A DNA stretch of 64,000 bases from Mesaphorura yosii (Eukaryota; Arthropoda; Collembola; Poduromorpha; Tullbergiidae), in NCBI GenBank assembly GCA_009869945.1, contig WIXG01000022.1, positions 358,529 through 422,528 on the forward strand, given 5' to 3'. The notes beneath the pieces were generated by a model, which was not told the origin of the DNA, made no database searches, and worked only from the letters and a program-made list of their open reading frames with translations. A program made the translations under genes and the position numbers. This document shows positions 22,201-34,369 of this stretch, piece by piece (positions within the stretch are counted from its first letter, which is position 1; each line of letters begins with the position of its first letter).

Positions 22201-25200
22201 TCTCTCGTCTCCAGTTATTACTTTTCGCGTTCGCGTCTCTCTCCGCGTACCGCATTCGTATAATCATCATCCAACGACTGGTTTCCTCATTCTGTTGTTC
22301 GCGCTGGGTCTTCATTCCAATGCCTGCGCCCGTCGCTTCTCTTGTCTGATAATGTGACCATGCTTGAATTACTCTGGTCGGTTGCTGGCTCCATGTTCAT
22401 GTTCATGATGATGTTCTTCTTCCTGCTGCTGCTGCTGTGGAGTTGCTCTGAAGTGAAGAAATGGAAAAAGGTCTCGGTTCTTTGGCTCCTTTCCTTTTAT
22501 CGTGTTCCACTCGCTGTCTCTTGCCCACATTTCTCTATACGACTGTATTTGCAGCTTTTTGACTTTTAGGTGCGTTATTTATGGCATTAAGCTCGACGAG
22601 GGGGTAATAAAATTTATTGCTAGGATTTATAGTTGGCCATTTGCTCTTGGAATAAGAAAAAATATTTGGAGCTCTTCGCTCCTCGCATTTCCAGCCGAGC
22701 TGCGACGGCAGCAGCAGCGCGAGTCTCTGTCTTCTTTTGTGCATGCTCTCATAAGTAAGCGTATCACTTTACGGCATTAAATTCCTTATAAAATATACGG
22801 AGAACCTATTTTTTCCTTCATTCTCCATCTAACAGTACTTACTTACTTCATAAACTGACTGGATGCGCTGTATTCTTTCTTCTCTCGGACGACACAATTC
22901 GCAGTGCACGTTTCGTTCTTCTTTAAGTCGGATCCACTTTTGTTGAAATTGTGGCATCAGTTGACCATTCGTAATTTTGCTGCGCCTTCTTAATTGTGAT
23001 TTTGTCATTGTCGATTCTCTGTTAAACATGAGAAGGTCATCCTTCTCATTGTAGCCACTTGCTCGCTTGACTTGGCCTTCCCCCTTTGACTCATTTCATT
23101 GATTCAAATTGACGTGTCAAGTGACATGACAAGCCAGTACGACGATGCAGGCAAAGCGGTGAGAGGAAGGAGGAGTGTTTGTCTTGAGTGATCCGTGTAA
23201 TGCGAGCATTGTGTAGCAGTGCGACGCGGTGGTGGTAACCCACATACGCCTCGGCAAGGTGAAAGTGAGTGAAAGCACGCTGAGGTTGCTGAGAGTACGA
23301 CGAAGACGACGTGTACGGCGGTGGTGTGATGGTGAAGTGCTTGCGATTACTTTAGTTACACATACGTGAGCTGCTATTTTTGTTACTTTTTGCCCGTGCA
23401 TTGGAGCCGTGCTGTTAAAGTAACTTTAAAAACTTTTGCTCCCGTGCCGTCTTGTAGCGCGATCAAGTTAATACCGTGTGCCTTGGCGTGTGATTCATGA
23501 ATGGATGGATTCGAGGCAGGAGAAAGACAAGCATCAAACCCAGCAACGAATCTCGCGTAGCATTGGCAACTCGTCGACCTCTTTCTCTTCTCATCGCCAT
23601 CGTATTGTGTGCCCGCCCGCCTTTGGAAGCAACTCATGATGGCACCAAAGACCCAATCTAAAAGTTGGCATTATTGAAGAAGAATTTCCGTCAATTTCTT
23701 GCTCTCTACCATTACAATTGGCAGAAGTAAGCTTGTATATTGCTGGGATGGCTGTGCTGTGTGGTTGTGCCGAGTTTCGTATTTTCTTTGCCGTACTTCG
23801 GTTATTGTTGACCCTATCGACTTGGCTGAGTCTGAAGGAGAAAAACCTTTCATGTGTCAATCAAAATGAAAAAGGTAGAGTCAGCACCGTCAAATACTTG
23901 TGCTGTGCGCCCGGGATTAGTTTGAGTGAGAGTGGTTGCTATTATTGTGCAGTGCAGGCAGTGGAAACCTTTTTGGGTCTGATTGTGTAGTGCCAAGGAA
24001 ATACGCGCCGCGCCTGATTCTGTAAGCAATCGATAATAATAATATTAATCTCGCCTGATGCATTGTATTGAGTAATAACACGAGACGACCAAGGCCGGCA
24101 TCCTCCACGGTGGTGCACGGTTCAGGGCGCAGGCATTCTCGAACGTTTGGCATCAGATCAAGTCAAAACACAAACGTTTGCTCATTTCATTGGCTAACTG
24201 AAATTGTATTGCAATAAGCTTAATGGTTTAAACTCCTTAAACTCAGCCAAACATTTGTCGTGAAATAATTTGTTTAAAATGTGTACAAAATGTGAGGAAT
24301 TTTTCAGGGCAATCGCTCTCGGCTTTAAGACAGATGAGCCGTACACAGAGCGCAGACGTACAATTGATTAGTAATTCAGTAACCATTTTAACGACTTTCC
24401 AAGTGCCTTTCTCTTGGCCCTAATTGCCTCATAAATAAAACGAATTCCAAGTTTTATAGCCGATCGATACTCCCGTCATCAGGTTAGGCAGGCCAAATTT
24501 CAGAGTTAGCAGAGTAGTTAGCAGCAAGTAAAAAACGATGCTGGTCAAAAACATATGAATTGCGGTAAAACTAGAAAGCCATTTCCGTTGATTGGTCCAG
24601 GAGTAAGTAATCAACATTACGTAGACTTATCCAAATTGGTTTATGTAAATGATGATGATCCTGGGCGAAGAAAGTAAGTGTAAACGATGTAATCCGTGCA
24701 TGCTGAAAGTAGCAGCAATTTCCACAGCCAATTTCGAGCGAATTTATTCTGCACCAACTTGCAAACGATGTTCTCGCATAAGAAAAATGCTGTAGCAGCA
24801 AAATGTTGAATTGGAATTTCCAAATTGAACTTTTCTTACTCAATCCGCGCTCGCATGTTGTATTGATCCTTTACCCTTTGACTTGATTCCAATTTATTCC
24901 ACTGCCAATGCTTGTCTAATCTTTATGGGGCAAAATACCGAAGTGGGTACCGGGCAACAGTGTATTTTTACAAAGGCTCGAATGCTCATCGTCATCGGCC
25001 CTTTTACACTCTGCAAGAAATGAAATGAGCAAATGAAAGCCATCTCTTCTGAATACACAATCGAGCAGCTGATATCCAGCAAAGTTGACTTGATCCTGTC
25101 GGATTGGTACTCGTTCACCCTTTTCTTTCCATCTCTCCGATATTCCACGCTTCTTTGAACTTTTAGCACAGCCCATGCGTGTAGTGTAGCGAGGACGGGC

Positions 25201-25699
25201 AACGCATTATGCGACGAGAGTTTATCGATCCACGGTTCCACAACTTTCGGCGATGGCTGCGAGTTGCGGCACCGAAGTTAATATACCAAAATTTTTGTTA
25301 TTTAATGCTATTTATTCGTACAATTATTCGTGGTTGGGCCAATAAAAATGGCAACCCTCATCGTAATTGCTCTTGAAGGAATCGGCAGAGTGCTGTGGAG
25401 AAGAAACTGCAGTGGTTTCGCCGGGTTTTATCATTTAAATTTAGACATTCTGACGGCGTCTTATGAAAATTACTGCTTACGCTGTCTCGTTTTCCAATCA
25501 ACCTCATTTGAAGGCACATCTTTTATCAATAGGCTTGTATGATGGTAAAGCAAGCATTGGGTTTAAAAGAATCTAATTCGCAGTACGACACTATATATGA
25601 ATTCCCATTTAGTATGTTTTATCTTTTCCTTTTTAGGCGCCGTAATTGAAGCAAATACATGACTGAAGTAATCATCCGATGGACCTATTAAACAAAGAT
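16286..25699. other. gene desert between the gene block and mir-10
   Basis: About 9.4 kb with no supportable gene. Open frames are at chance length and lack domains. A pyrimidine-rich tract lies at about 22060-22360. No RNA gene or transposon ORF was recognised. It may contain regulatory DNA or the primary transcript of mir-10, but nothing in the sequence proves this. Confidence 0.6.
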
Positions 25700-25790
25700 G
25701 CTTCACATCTACCCTGTAGATCCGAATTTGTCTGAAATTTCAGACAGAAAACTTAACAAATTCGGTTCTAGAGAGGTTTGTGTGGAACAT
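25700..25790 (+). ncRNA. mir-10: microRNA mir-10 precursor
   Basis: The 5' arm at 25711-25731 contains ACCCTGTAGATCCGAATT, matching arthropod miR-10-5p along its length. The 3' arm at 25757-25779 (AAATTCGGTTCTAGAGAGG within it) matches the known miR-10-3p. The arms fold into a hairpin with a loop of about 25 nt, and the stem continues outward (CTTCACA against TGTGTGGAA). mir-10 is the ancient Hox-cluster microRNA, placed in arthropods between Dfd and Scr and able to target Hox mRNAs. Here it lies on the Dfd strand, 8.6 kb upstream of the Dfd start codon. Confidence 0.97.
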
Positions 25791-28700
25791 ACTGTACAAC
25801 AATGGAAGAATTCTTCACTTCCATCAGCTGCTGCAAGGAGGCCACACTACAACGGATACAGAATTCACTGATCTGGCAACAACTGCAGTCCTCAGCTCAG
25901 TGCTGATTCGATAATATAATTTGGACGTAATAATGTGCCCAGTCCAGAGTGCAGTGCAAATGAATTTTTCATCGCTTTCGCCTCTCGTGTGCATTGCTTT
26001 CTGTGGCGTGCACACGTTCTTGTCCAAAGCGGAATGGAGTTGATGGAGAATGCGAGACGGGAGAATTATATGGGGGATTCGTTTTCTCGTACTACTACGG
26101 CCTTACTTATTATTTGCGTTTCTTCAATCACTGTTCGCACTATTCGTTTTAACATTGCCGGCATAGGGAAGGGGAAGTAAGACGGCCTTACTTGAGAATA
26201 GACTCCGGAGTATCTCCTGGCCTTACTTGGAAAACTTACTTGAAAGGAAAACTGAATCTTCTAGCAAACAAATGTTGGCGGTACGCAAAGTGCAATAATT
26301 GAAAGTTAATTAAGTTAATTATCAATTTTTAATTTGTTAATTAGTGAAATATTAGTTTTTAAGTTTACTTCATGGTAAAAAGATAAAATCGAGTATATCC
26401 TCCAAAATCACTTCCTTTCCATCAGGAGTGCTGACCACTTAACGCTAAATATTGCGTCACTGGCAATTAATTCTAGCAGCAACCGCTTCCTTGCCTACCA
26501 CTTCTTTGATGTACACGCAACAAGTTGTAAAAACCGGAGTTTGAACGCAGTTCAAAAGGTTATAAGGGCATGAGAAGCAGAGAAGAATACACGGTTGTTC
26601 GTTATTTCACGCGTTATTTGTAAATTGTGAAATAAGCAGTAAGACAAGTAGCAAGTAGTGAAAGAAAACGAATCCCACCAATTTCTTTTCCTTCATCTTT
26701 TTTGGACGGGCAACCATTATTACAGTTCTCTGCGTCTGTCGACTCACGTCACTGTCAGAAGAACACAGCCTCGCATCACATAATATCAAGTTGAGGGAAA
26801 ACGGCGCGGCAGACGGCTGAGTGAAGACGAGAGCAAAACCAGAAATGAACAACCAACCAATTCTTTCCCCACTTTGGACAGCTCCACCATCACCGAAAAG
26901 ATCAGCCTGTCCATCAAAACTTGAACGCTTGGGCTATTCGTACTTAGAATTCTGTTAATAATACTTTTGAAATGCTGTGTCTAGTTTAATTACACACATC
27001 CATGTGCGTACAACTCGCAAAATGCGTACCAAAGAGAGCTAACTTTAGGGTTTAGTTTCATCTAATTTTACATAAGATTGGAATAATAAACGACGTAACT
27101 AGTTCAATGTAGTTTTTTGCAAAATGTTGGCCACTTAAGCAGTTTCAAGTTCCACGTTTTGTCGTGCATTCATTGTAGATAGAAAAGACCATAACCTAGG
27201 TTAAGTGATTTCGCCTTGACAGCCAGCATGGACCTGGATGAATTATTGCCCATACTTAATTCACGTAGCAGTATAGACCATATAACTTTGACCGTAATCG
27301 TTACAGTCGCCGTATGAAAGGGTTGTAATGATGTGTAGACTACCATCAGCTATGTACTATGACTGTAACTGCATTGTACAATACACGAAGGAATTGCAAC
27401 CACATAATGGTAATAGAATAGAAATTCACTTACAATTATAACAGTCTAGCCTGAATGGTGAATATCAAGTTCATTTATTACCTGTCTGCTGTCTAGGTCG
27501 TATATTCTCCAGGCCTTATACCTTAAACTCACAGTGCCTTACGCACGCCGAGTACGGTGCCGTAAAAATTCGTAAGACGAATTTCTCGCAATACTACGCT
27601 GTATGCTGCTCTATGTTGCAGGTACCATTTTCAGGTAAGAAAAGCGCCTCACGCAGCCCGCCGTGTTTGAGAATCAAGGTTACAAATGTGGAATGCGCTT
27701 TTTAAACCCACATACGGCGAAATAAACCAAAGCCGAGCTGGTGAAGATAAAACGGAACCTTCCACACCGCACTTTTAAGCGGCTTAGCTAAAGTGTAGTC
27801 ATTTATTTTCCCTTTTAAGACTTGCAATTCAGTGTACGCTCGTCTCCTGTGAATGTGTGCAGTATTTACAAACAAGTCTCGTGTAACTTCAAGAAACGAT
27901 TAATCTTCCTTCATGCAAGTTTACTCAAGGCGCAATATATGGAAAGGTTAAGAATGCCACATGCACCCAGGAACCACAACGTAATATAAAGTGCAAGTGC
28001 AAATGTGCACATTTAATGAACAAGTCAAGCGCAGTAAATCGAAATCAATTTCGACGTCGTTGTTCTGTGCATAAAACGCCAATAATTAGTTTGTCTTTTG
28101 TTAAATGATGCAAAATATTTTCTCTGATTCCCATGATTATTGCGTCAAATATAAGTTCTGCTATTTATTTCAGGAGTTTGGAAGTATGACCTAAGAGTAT
28201 TGGAAAATACGCACTGAGTTACCAGCGTCATCAACACAATCGCTAGCGCTTCTTTTAGATGACGAGGGCAGTCGAAGGTTTGGACGCCAAGTCAGCGAAA
28301 ATAAATGAAAAACGACGAGCCATTTTAGCTTGCATGTCAGGACCAGGAAAATGAACGTGCAACAGCTTGTGATGAAAGCGGCGTCAAGGAAATTTCCCAT
28401 CCAGGTCAGGCAACTCAGGCAAGGCAAGACCACGGCCACGGCGGCTGGCTGTGCTTATTGCTGCCTTGCCTTGCCTGCAGTAAAACAATTGAATAACGAT
28501 ACATCGCAGAGCTCGAAGCACGAGACGAGGTATACACTTCACCCTACAAAAAGTAAGCACATTGAGCACATTGATTACAAGCTGCAACAACTTTTCTCTT
28601 TCAAGTATTTTCTCACTCCATCTGAATTTCTTTCCCTCGACTCTCACAACATTTTTCCTTCCTCGCGTTCGAGTTCTCTCAGCCGTCGTGTTATTATAAC

Positions 28701-31700
28701 AGCATTTTTTCTCTCGCTCATTCTCAAGTCGCAGTCGTCGACAGATAATAGTTTCACGATAGCTTTCTCTCGGATCGTAATAAATAGATATAACGATCGA
28801 TAGATTCGCACCATACTCTCCAGAGAGACGAAATTGGTCCTGGTCTGGGTTTGTGGAGGTCTGCGCCTTGAGTGAAAGTATTTATTCTCAACAAGCAGAA
28901 TCAGAATGCTGAGTAAGCAAAATACAGAGACGGCAAGCATCTGAAGGCAACATGAAAATTGCTATTTTCGAGTCCGAAATTCTCTTCTGTGTTCTGTTAC
29001 GATTAAGGAACATAATTCACATTGGTCTTAACTTTCTCAACAAAGCTTTAATTTACTTTTCTGTTCACACGGACTCGATTTCAGCAACGGTTTTTAATTT
29101 TGTCACAAGCACATGCTTTCTTGGTCCAAGCAGATAAGAATAATAATTAAATGTTTTCTCTAAGTTGTGTTTGAGTCTGCTTTCTGAATAATTCCAATGG
29201 AATCTGACTCTTCTTCACCTTTTCTGTCATTTTACGCGTATATCCGATAAGGAACAATGATAATTACTCCCACAGGACACCAATTTAAGCTGCAATGCAG
29301 CATGAAATCTATTGAATTTGTGCCCACATTGGGATACGGCAATTTTTACTAAGGATTTTTAAATGTTGTGAAAATTTGAATGATTATCAAATAATGCCGG
29401 TTCTCATTGTCTGAAGCAGGTTTTCAATCAAAACGGGGTCCGGCCCAAATCCATAATTCCAACATCTGATGATCATGAGGTGGATTGTTCACAACATCGT
29501 GGAGAAATGGAGTTGAAGCTAATCAGCACGAATACCGGCGCAATCGTTCCAACCAAACCTGCACGAAGGGCTGAAGGCGGGCGTGGTTTCGTGTAATTGA
29601 AAAGTGATCAGTGGCTCTGCTGGTGCGGTACGCACGAAATGGCGAGGAAGATTGATCGGTTGCTTATGCTATGCTCTTTCAGTAGTCTGAATAATTTCCC
29701 ACAATCGTCTGCAGCTGAAACAAATCGAGCCAACAGGGTAAAGCTGGAAATATGAATTCTATCCTTCTGTCGTGAAATGATAAAATATTTTGACAGCCGG
29801 AATGACGGATTGGAGTCCCAAGCCACTCCATTTTCTCTTCTCCTCACCTTCCGTAACTTTCTCACAACGCTGAAAACCTGATGCAGCAAAATACGCACGC
29901 ATGGACTGAAATGGGATTTCGGAGGCAATGTACTTGTTTACCAAATTAACCTTGTCAAAGCAAAACGAATTACAAATGCCAGATTGTCCTGTTAAAAAGT
30001 CTATGCAAGAGGAAGGCGAAAACAAGTACGATAACAAACCAAACATATGCACTTCTGTAATCACGAATTTACCTTTATCACGATGATTAGCGTGTTATGG
30101 TCATTAAATCGTCATTAAATTAAATTCTCGTTTACTGAATCTGCCATTTCCTAAACCCTAAAGAATTGAAATACGGAGAACCTATCAAATTATTTTGTCA
30201 CAAAAAAAATAACGCATTCTTCACACAATTCATGGCAATTCTCTGCTGAAAAAGCTGGCAATGTGAATGAATTCGAATTTGGAAAGTGAGAGTGTGTTTT
30301 AGCTCAAAATAGAGGACATTTGTGGTACGCCCACGACGTACGCCACGCATTGATGCTTGCAACTTTGTCGAGTACGTCTTGGCTGTAGAATTTTGGGGTG
30401 TTTTCAAGACACACATGACTGAGACCAAGACAAGATGAGTAGGTGTGAATGTGAGTATGATGATGAAGATTCACATTTCACAGCACTAATGAGATTCGTT
30501 CGCCACAAGCTGCTGACGTACAAATGATGAGATACGAGCCATATACCAAATATCATTTGCTGGTGAACGCGAACGGACGCTGCTGACGCCGACTGTGCAT
30601 GCAATTTGAAGATTACCCAGATTTCTAGCTCAAGCCTTTGATAATTATGAAGTATCAATACAAAAACGCCTGTCACATCGTTGGAAACGAAGTTTGGCTG
30701 CACCGTTTTCTAGCATCGTTCAGTTGACCGATGAAGGTTTAGAATCTTCTGCTTAACATTTTAATCTCACATGAATTTATGTTTTTTGTTCTAGTTCAAT
30801 TGCGCACATTTGCATTCATTATTGCAGCCAAGGTTTAGCGTCAATGGTGCGACCAAGGCAAGGCTTCACGTCGGTATCGCCAGTCCGTAAACTTCCTCTA
30901 CACTGGTTCTGGTTATCCTTCACAGCACGGCTCGGCATCATCTATTCAACACAATGCAAGAATCAAGATGAAAGGAAGCTGCTGCTGCTTTGCTTTGCAG
31001 CTCTGTTTGAAGTGGTACAGAAAATAGAATGAATTAAATGTATCTTGATTGAATCAATGAATCCCTCACCCATCACTTCACTTCACCGAGCAACACATTG
31101 CTTGTCACTCAGACGCTCCACGTCTCCGCACTCCGCACTAATAAAGCATGAACATGATTTGAGTCGAGCCGAGTTGACTTCAAACGTTGACAATTGAAGC
31201 AGTCAGCTTCATCTTTTCGATCGTGGGATAAAAATCAGGAAAATTAAGTTAGATTGACAATATGACATTTCAGGCAGGCAGCAACAGCAACGCAGCAGCA
31301 GAGAATGACGTACGATGAAGGCTTAAAGTACTTTTATTCTGTGCATCGTACGCGTGCATGCATGAGAGTGAAGAAGCTGACTGTTCAAATCAAGTCGAGC
31401 GACCAACCGACCGTCTGACTTTCAACAATACGACGTCTCATTATTTCTTGGGCGGAGTGTTCTATTTTAACAATCGACTCCTGATTCAGGCTCAGCCGCT
31501 GACTGGCTTCGTGTAATTAAATTGCTGCGGCGCGAATATGAATAATAATAAATAAATTGAAATTTTACACGACTTTGCCGACCCGGGATTTAGGAGTCAT
31601 CAGCGCACGCACCCTACAGTGCTAGAAAAGCACCGTCCGCATAGAACGTGGTGAATCTGGAGGGATGTCAGGACAAAAATTCTATGGAATGATTTATTTC

Positions 31701-34369
31701 AGCTGAAAGTGCATTTATTATATTTTCGCGTTATACAAGTTTTTAACAAGTCAGGCCAGGCCAAGCTCAAGAGTAGTTTGAATAGCGATCGTACGTTACC
31801 TGTGTGAATGGACACGCGAGAGTTATTTAGAATGCGTGCATGTATGCACGTTTCTACCACCCAACACTCTCAACAATCTCGACTCCCGAGTCTCGAGTAC
31901 ATGAGCAATCCGTCACTGGAGTGTTTGTAGGGTCATTCATTATGTTTTCCATCAAATGGAGAATTTTGCCTTTCTGCCTAATAAACCGAGTTGGCACGGT
32001 GCTTGTGTTCAGCTTAAATGTGACTATACCGCTTCGAAGGCGCTGAAAGGGTCCACCGATAAAAATGCGAATGAATGAATCGAATTGGGCTTGGGATCGA
32101 ATGATGAAAAGTGCACATGCGCAGATCAAGTGCCCAAAACGAAGAGCAATCTCAAAACAACATTGCGCAAACGGCAGACAGCCAAGAATGAGCCATGTCA
32201 AGTGTGGTAATCCAAGTTTGGCAAATCCGCATTGTCTTGATAACGCCAGTGCATGGCAGACATGCTTGACAACGCTGTCACAGGCGCTATGGCTTGGATG
32301 TGGACGTGGGCTTGGGCAGGACGGTGCGTTGCGGTGTTATGACGAGATAATACCAAGCCGGATCCTTCGCGGAATGTCCTTTCGAATCTTTTCGCTTCAC
32401 TACCAATCATATCTTTACATGCATTTCCCGAAGACGACTAGAATGATTTCATTTCATTAAATTCTGTATCGCGGCAGAGTCCATGAGCTTTCGAAACCTT
32501 TCAATGTTTTATTCAACTTCCCTGAAATAAAACACGAACCTAAGTTCTGTTTCGTGTGCTCGGGCTTCCAGTCCGAAGTCAGCGATTTGACTATTCAATG
32601 ATACCAACCGCAAATTTTGAGTCCAGCCGAAGCTTTATGACTGGCAAAATATCAGACGTGCACCAAGTCATCGGTTTTGCTCAAATCTGAGCGGATTGGT
32701 GTTTGTGGCTCTGGCAGCAGTAACTCAAACTAGTCGCCCCATGCCACGGCCACGTAATGCCTGCCAGTTAGCGGAGCCGGAGTTTGGACTTGAGTGACTG
32801 AGGTCCTAAGAGTCCTTCTGAAGAGTGCGTTGAGAGTTGAGTTGGAGAGTCTCCCATCCATCCATCTCGCCAGTCATCCATCTCCTCGCCTCCTCTACAT
32901 TATTGTTATTATATCGCATGTACTGCCTGCTTGCCTGCCTGGTTGCTCGTACGAACGACCACGACGGAGTACGCACACATTCTTCATCCATCCATCCATC
33001 CTTTGAAGAGTGTTGCTGCTAATAGAGACCCACCCCATGTATGCCTGCGCGATGGCCGTGTTTTCTCTTTGCTGTGACTCAAAATAAGAAAGACGAGAAA
33101 AAACATAAAAAAGAAAACTCATCTATCATTCTTGTCCAAATCACCTCACAGCAAACTCCTGCTTAAGAACTCATTCAGCAACAGTTTTGTTCTCACAATT
33201 TTTCTCAACTCCGCTCCACGCTCATCGCGGACCAGGCTCACCGCGCCACAGCAGTCAGATTGCAGTCCAGCCTGGCACTTTATCACACGAGCGGCTCCGC
33301 AAATCACCATATTTAACACGCTAATTGGCAGTCAAACACGTGGTCGCCGCAGAAAGTGCAAGACGGCGGCTTGGACTTGGATTCTGCAATTAGCGAGTTA
33401 TTGAGACGAGAATTCGCTACGGCGCAGTGCACGACGCGTCTGTGAATCATGAACAGTGTCCAAGAGTCGAGTTTACGGTGCAAATAAAATTGACAGCTGA
33501 AATGATACACGGCGGTCATAAAAGGCGAGCGGAGAGTTAATGGATACTTAATAGTTCTGGCACACTGGAGAATTCTACGGTCGGGGAAAGTGGCGTCGTA
33601 AAACGGTGAAAGGTGTGGAAAGATAAGGGAACAGTAAACACAAAGTTCTCTGAGAAAGAAAGAAGAAAGATCTCAAACCTAAGAAAGTGTTTTACGTGTG
33701 CATTTGCTTTGCTTGCTCCGCGGAAGTGGTGAATGAGAACGGTCGCGTACGTGAATTGTGTACATTTTTATGGAAGAACACACACAAAGCGGAATCCGCT
33801 GGATGAACCTTCTTTTCGTAGAGGGTTAGAAATAAGTGCTCTCAGTTTGATTTATGTGGCAATAATTTGTGTTGCGGTTTCACGTTACCGCATACTCGTT
33901 CGTCTGTGCGACCGCTGTTGCTTCTTTTCTCTGAATTACTCTTCTTTCCTTTCACAAGTACATTTCTATTACCACGATAGTTAACACGTTATTACATAAT
34001 AAAAACGGTCGTAAAATTTGGATAATCGGCCCAACGGAGAACAATACTTTCATTGTGGCATGTGGTGGCCGCGACCTGAGACCGTGAATTACAAAACTGT
34101 GTCCGAGTAGACTTCCACTTACCACAAGGACGTCCAGTTTCTTTGAGACCAGTTTTGTGTGAGACGTGTGGAATTTGAAACAACGGACCTGAAGAATGAA
34201 CCAGTCACAATTAATTGGATGGGCATGAATGAAAGTGAACTGAATCACAAACGCATCACTTCGTAATCAAATTTGATCAAAAGGGACACAAAAGGAAATT
34301 AATAATTTCTGTGTCCTGACACAAGCCCAGACACACAAAACCGAACAAAGGCAACTGCCGCCGTGTACA
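25791..34369. other. gene desert between mir-10 and Dfd
   Basis: About 8.6 kb without a supportable coding region. It contains CATC-type microsatellite runs near 32855-32885 and 32985-33001, and a purine-rich stretch near 33640-33680. The last several hundred bases must hold the Dfd 5' UTR and promoter, which could not be located precisely. Frames up to 157 codons (28330-28803) have no recognisable domain. Confidence 0.6.

Noticed and set aside
28330-28803. 157-codon plus-strand frame in the mir-10 to Dfd desert
   Set aside because: No domain or splice context, and it overlaps equally long frames on the other strand.
22796-30190. Shared 15-mer ATACGGAGAACCTAT near 22796 and 30173
   Set aside because: A single 15-bp match between two places in 64 kb is expected by chance, and the flanks do not match.
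33515-33530. TATA-like CATAAAAGG upstream of Dfd
   Set aside because: No initiator at the right distance, and such AT-rich strings are common here.
34131-34170. Inr-like CCAGTT at 34136 with DPE-like AGACGT as a Dfd core promoter
   Set aside because: The spacing is one base short of the strict Inr-DPE distance and the Inr match is incomplete, so the start site stays unlocated.
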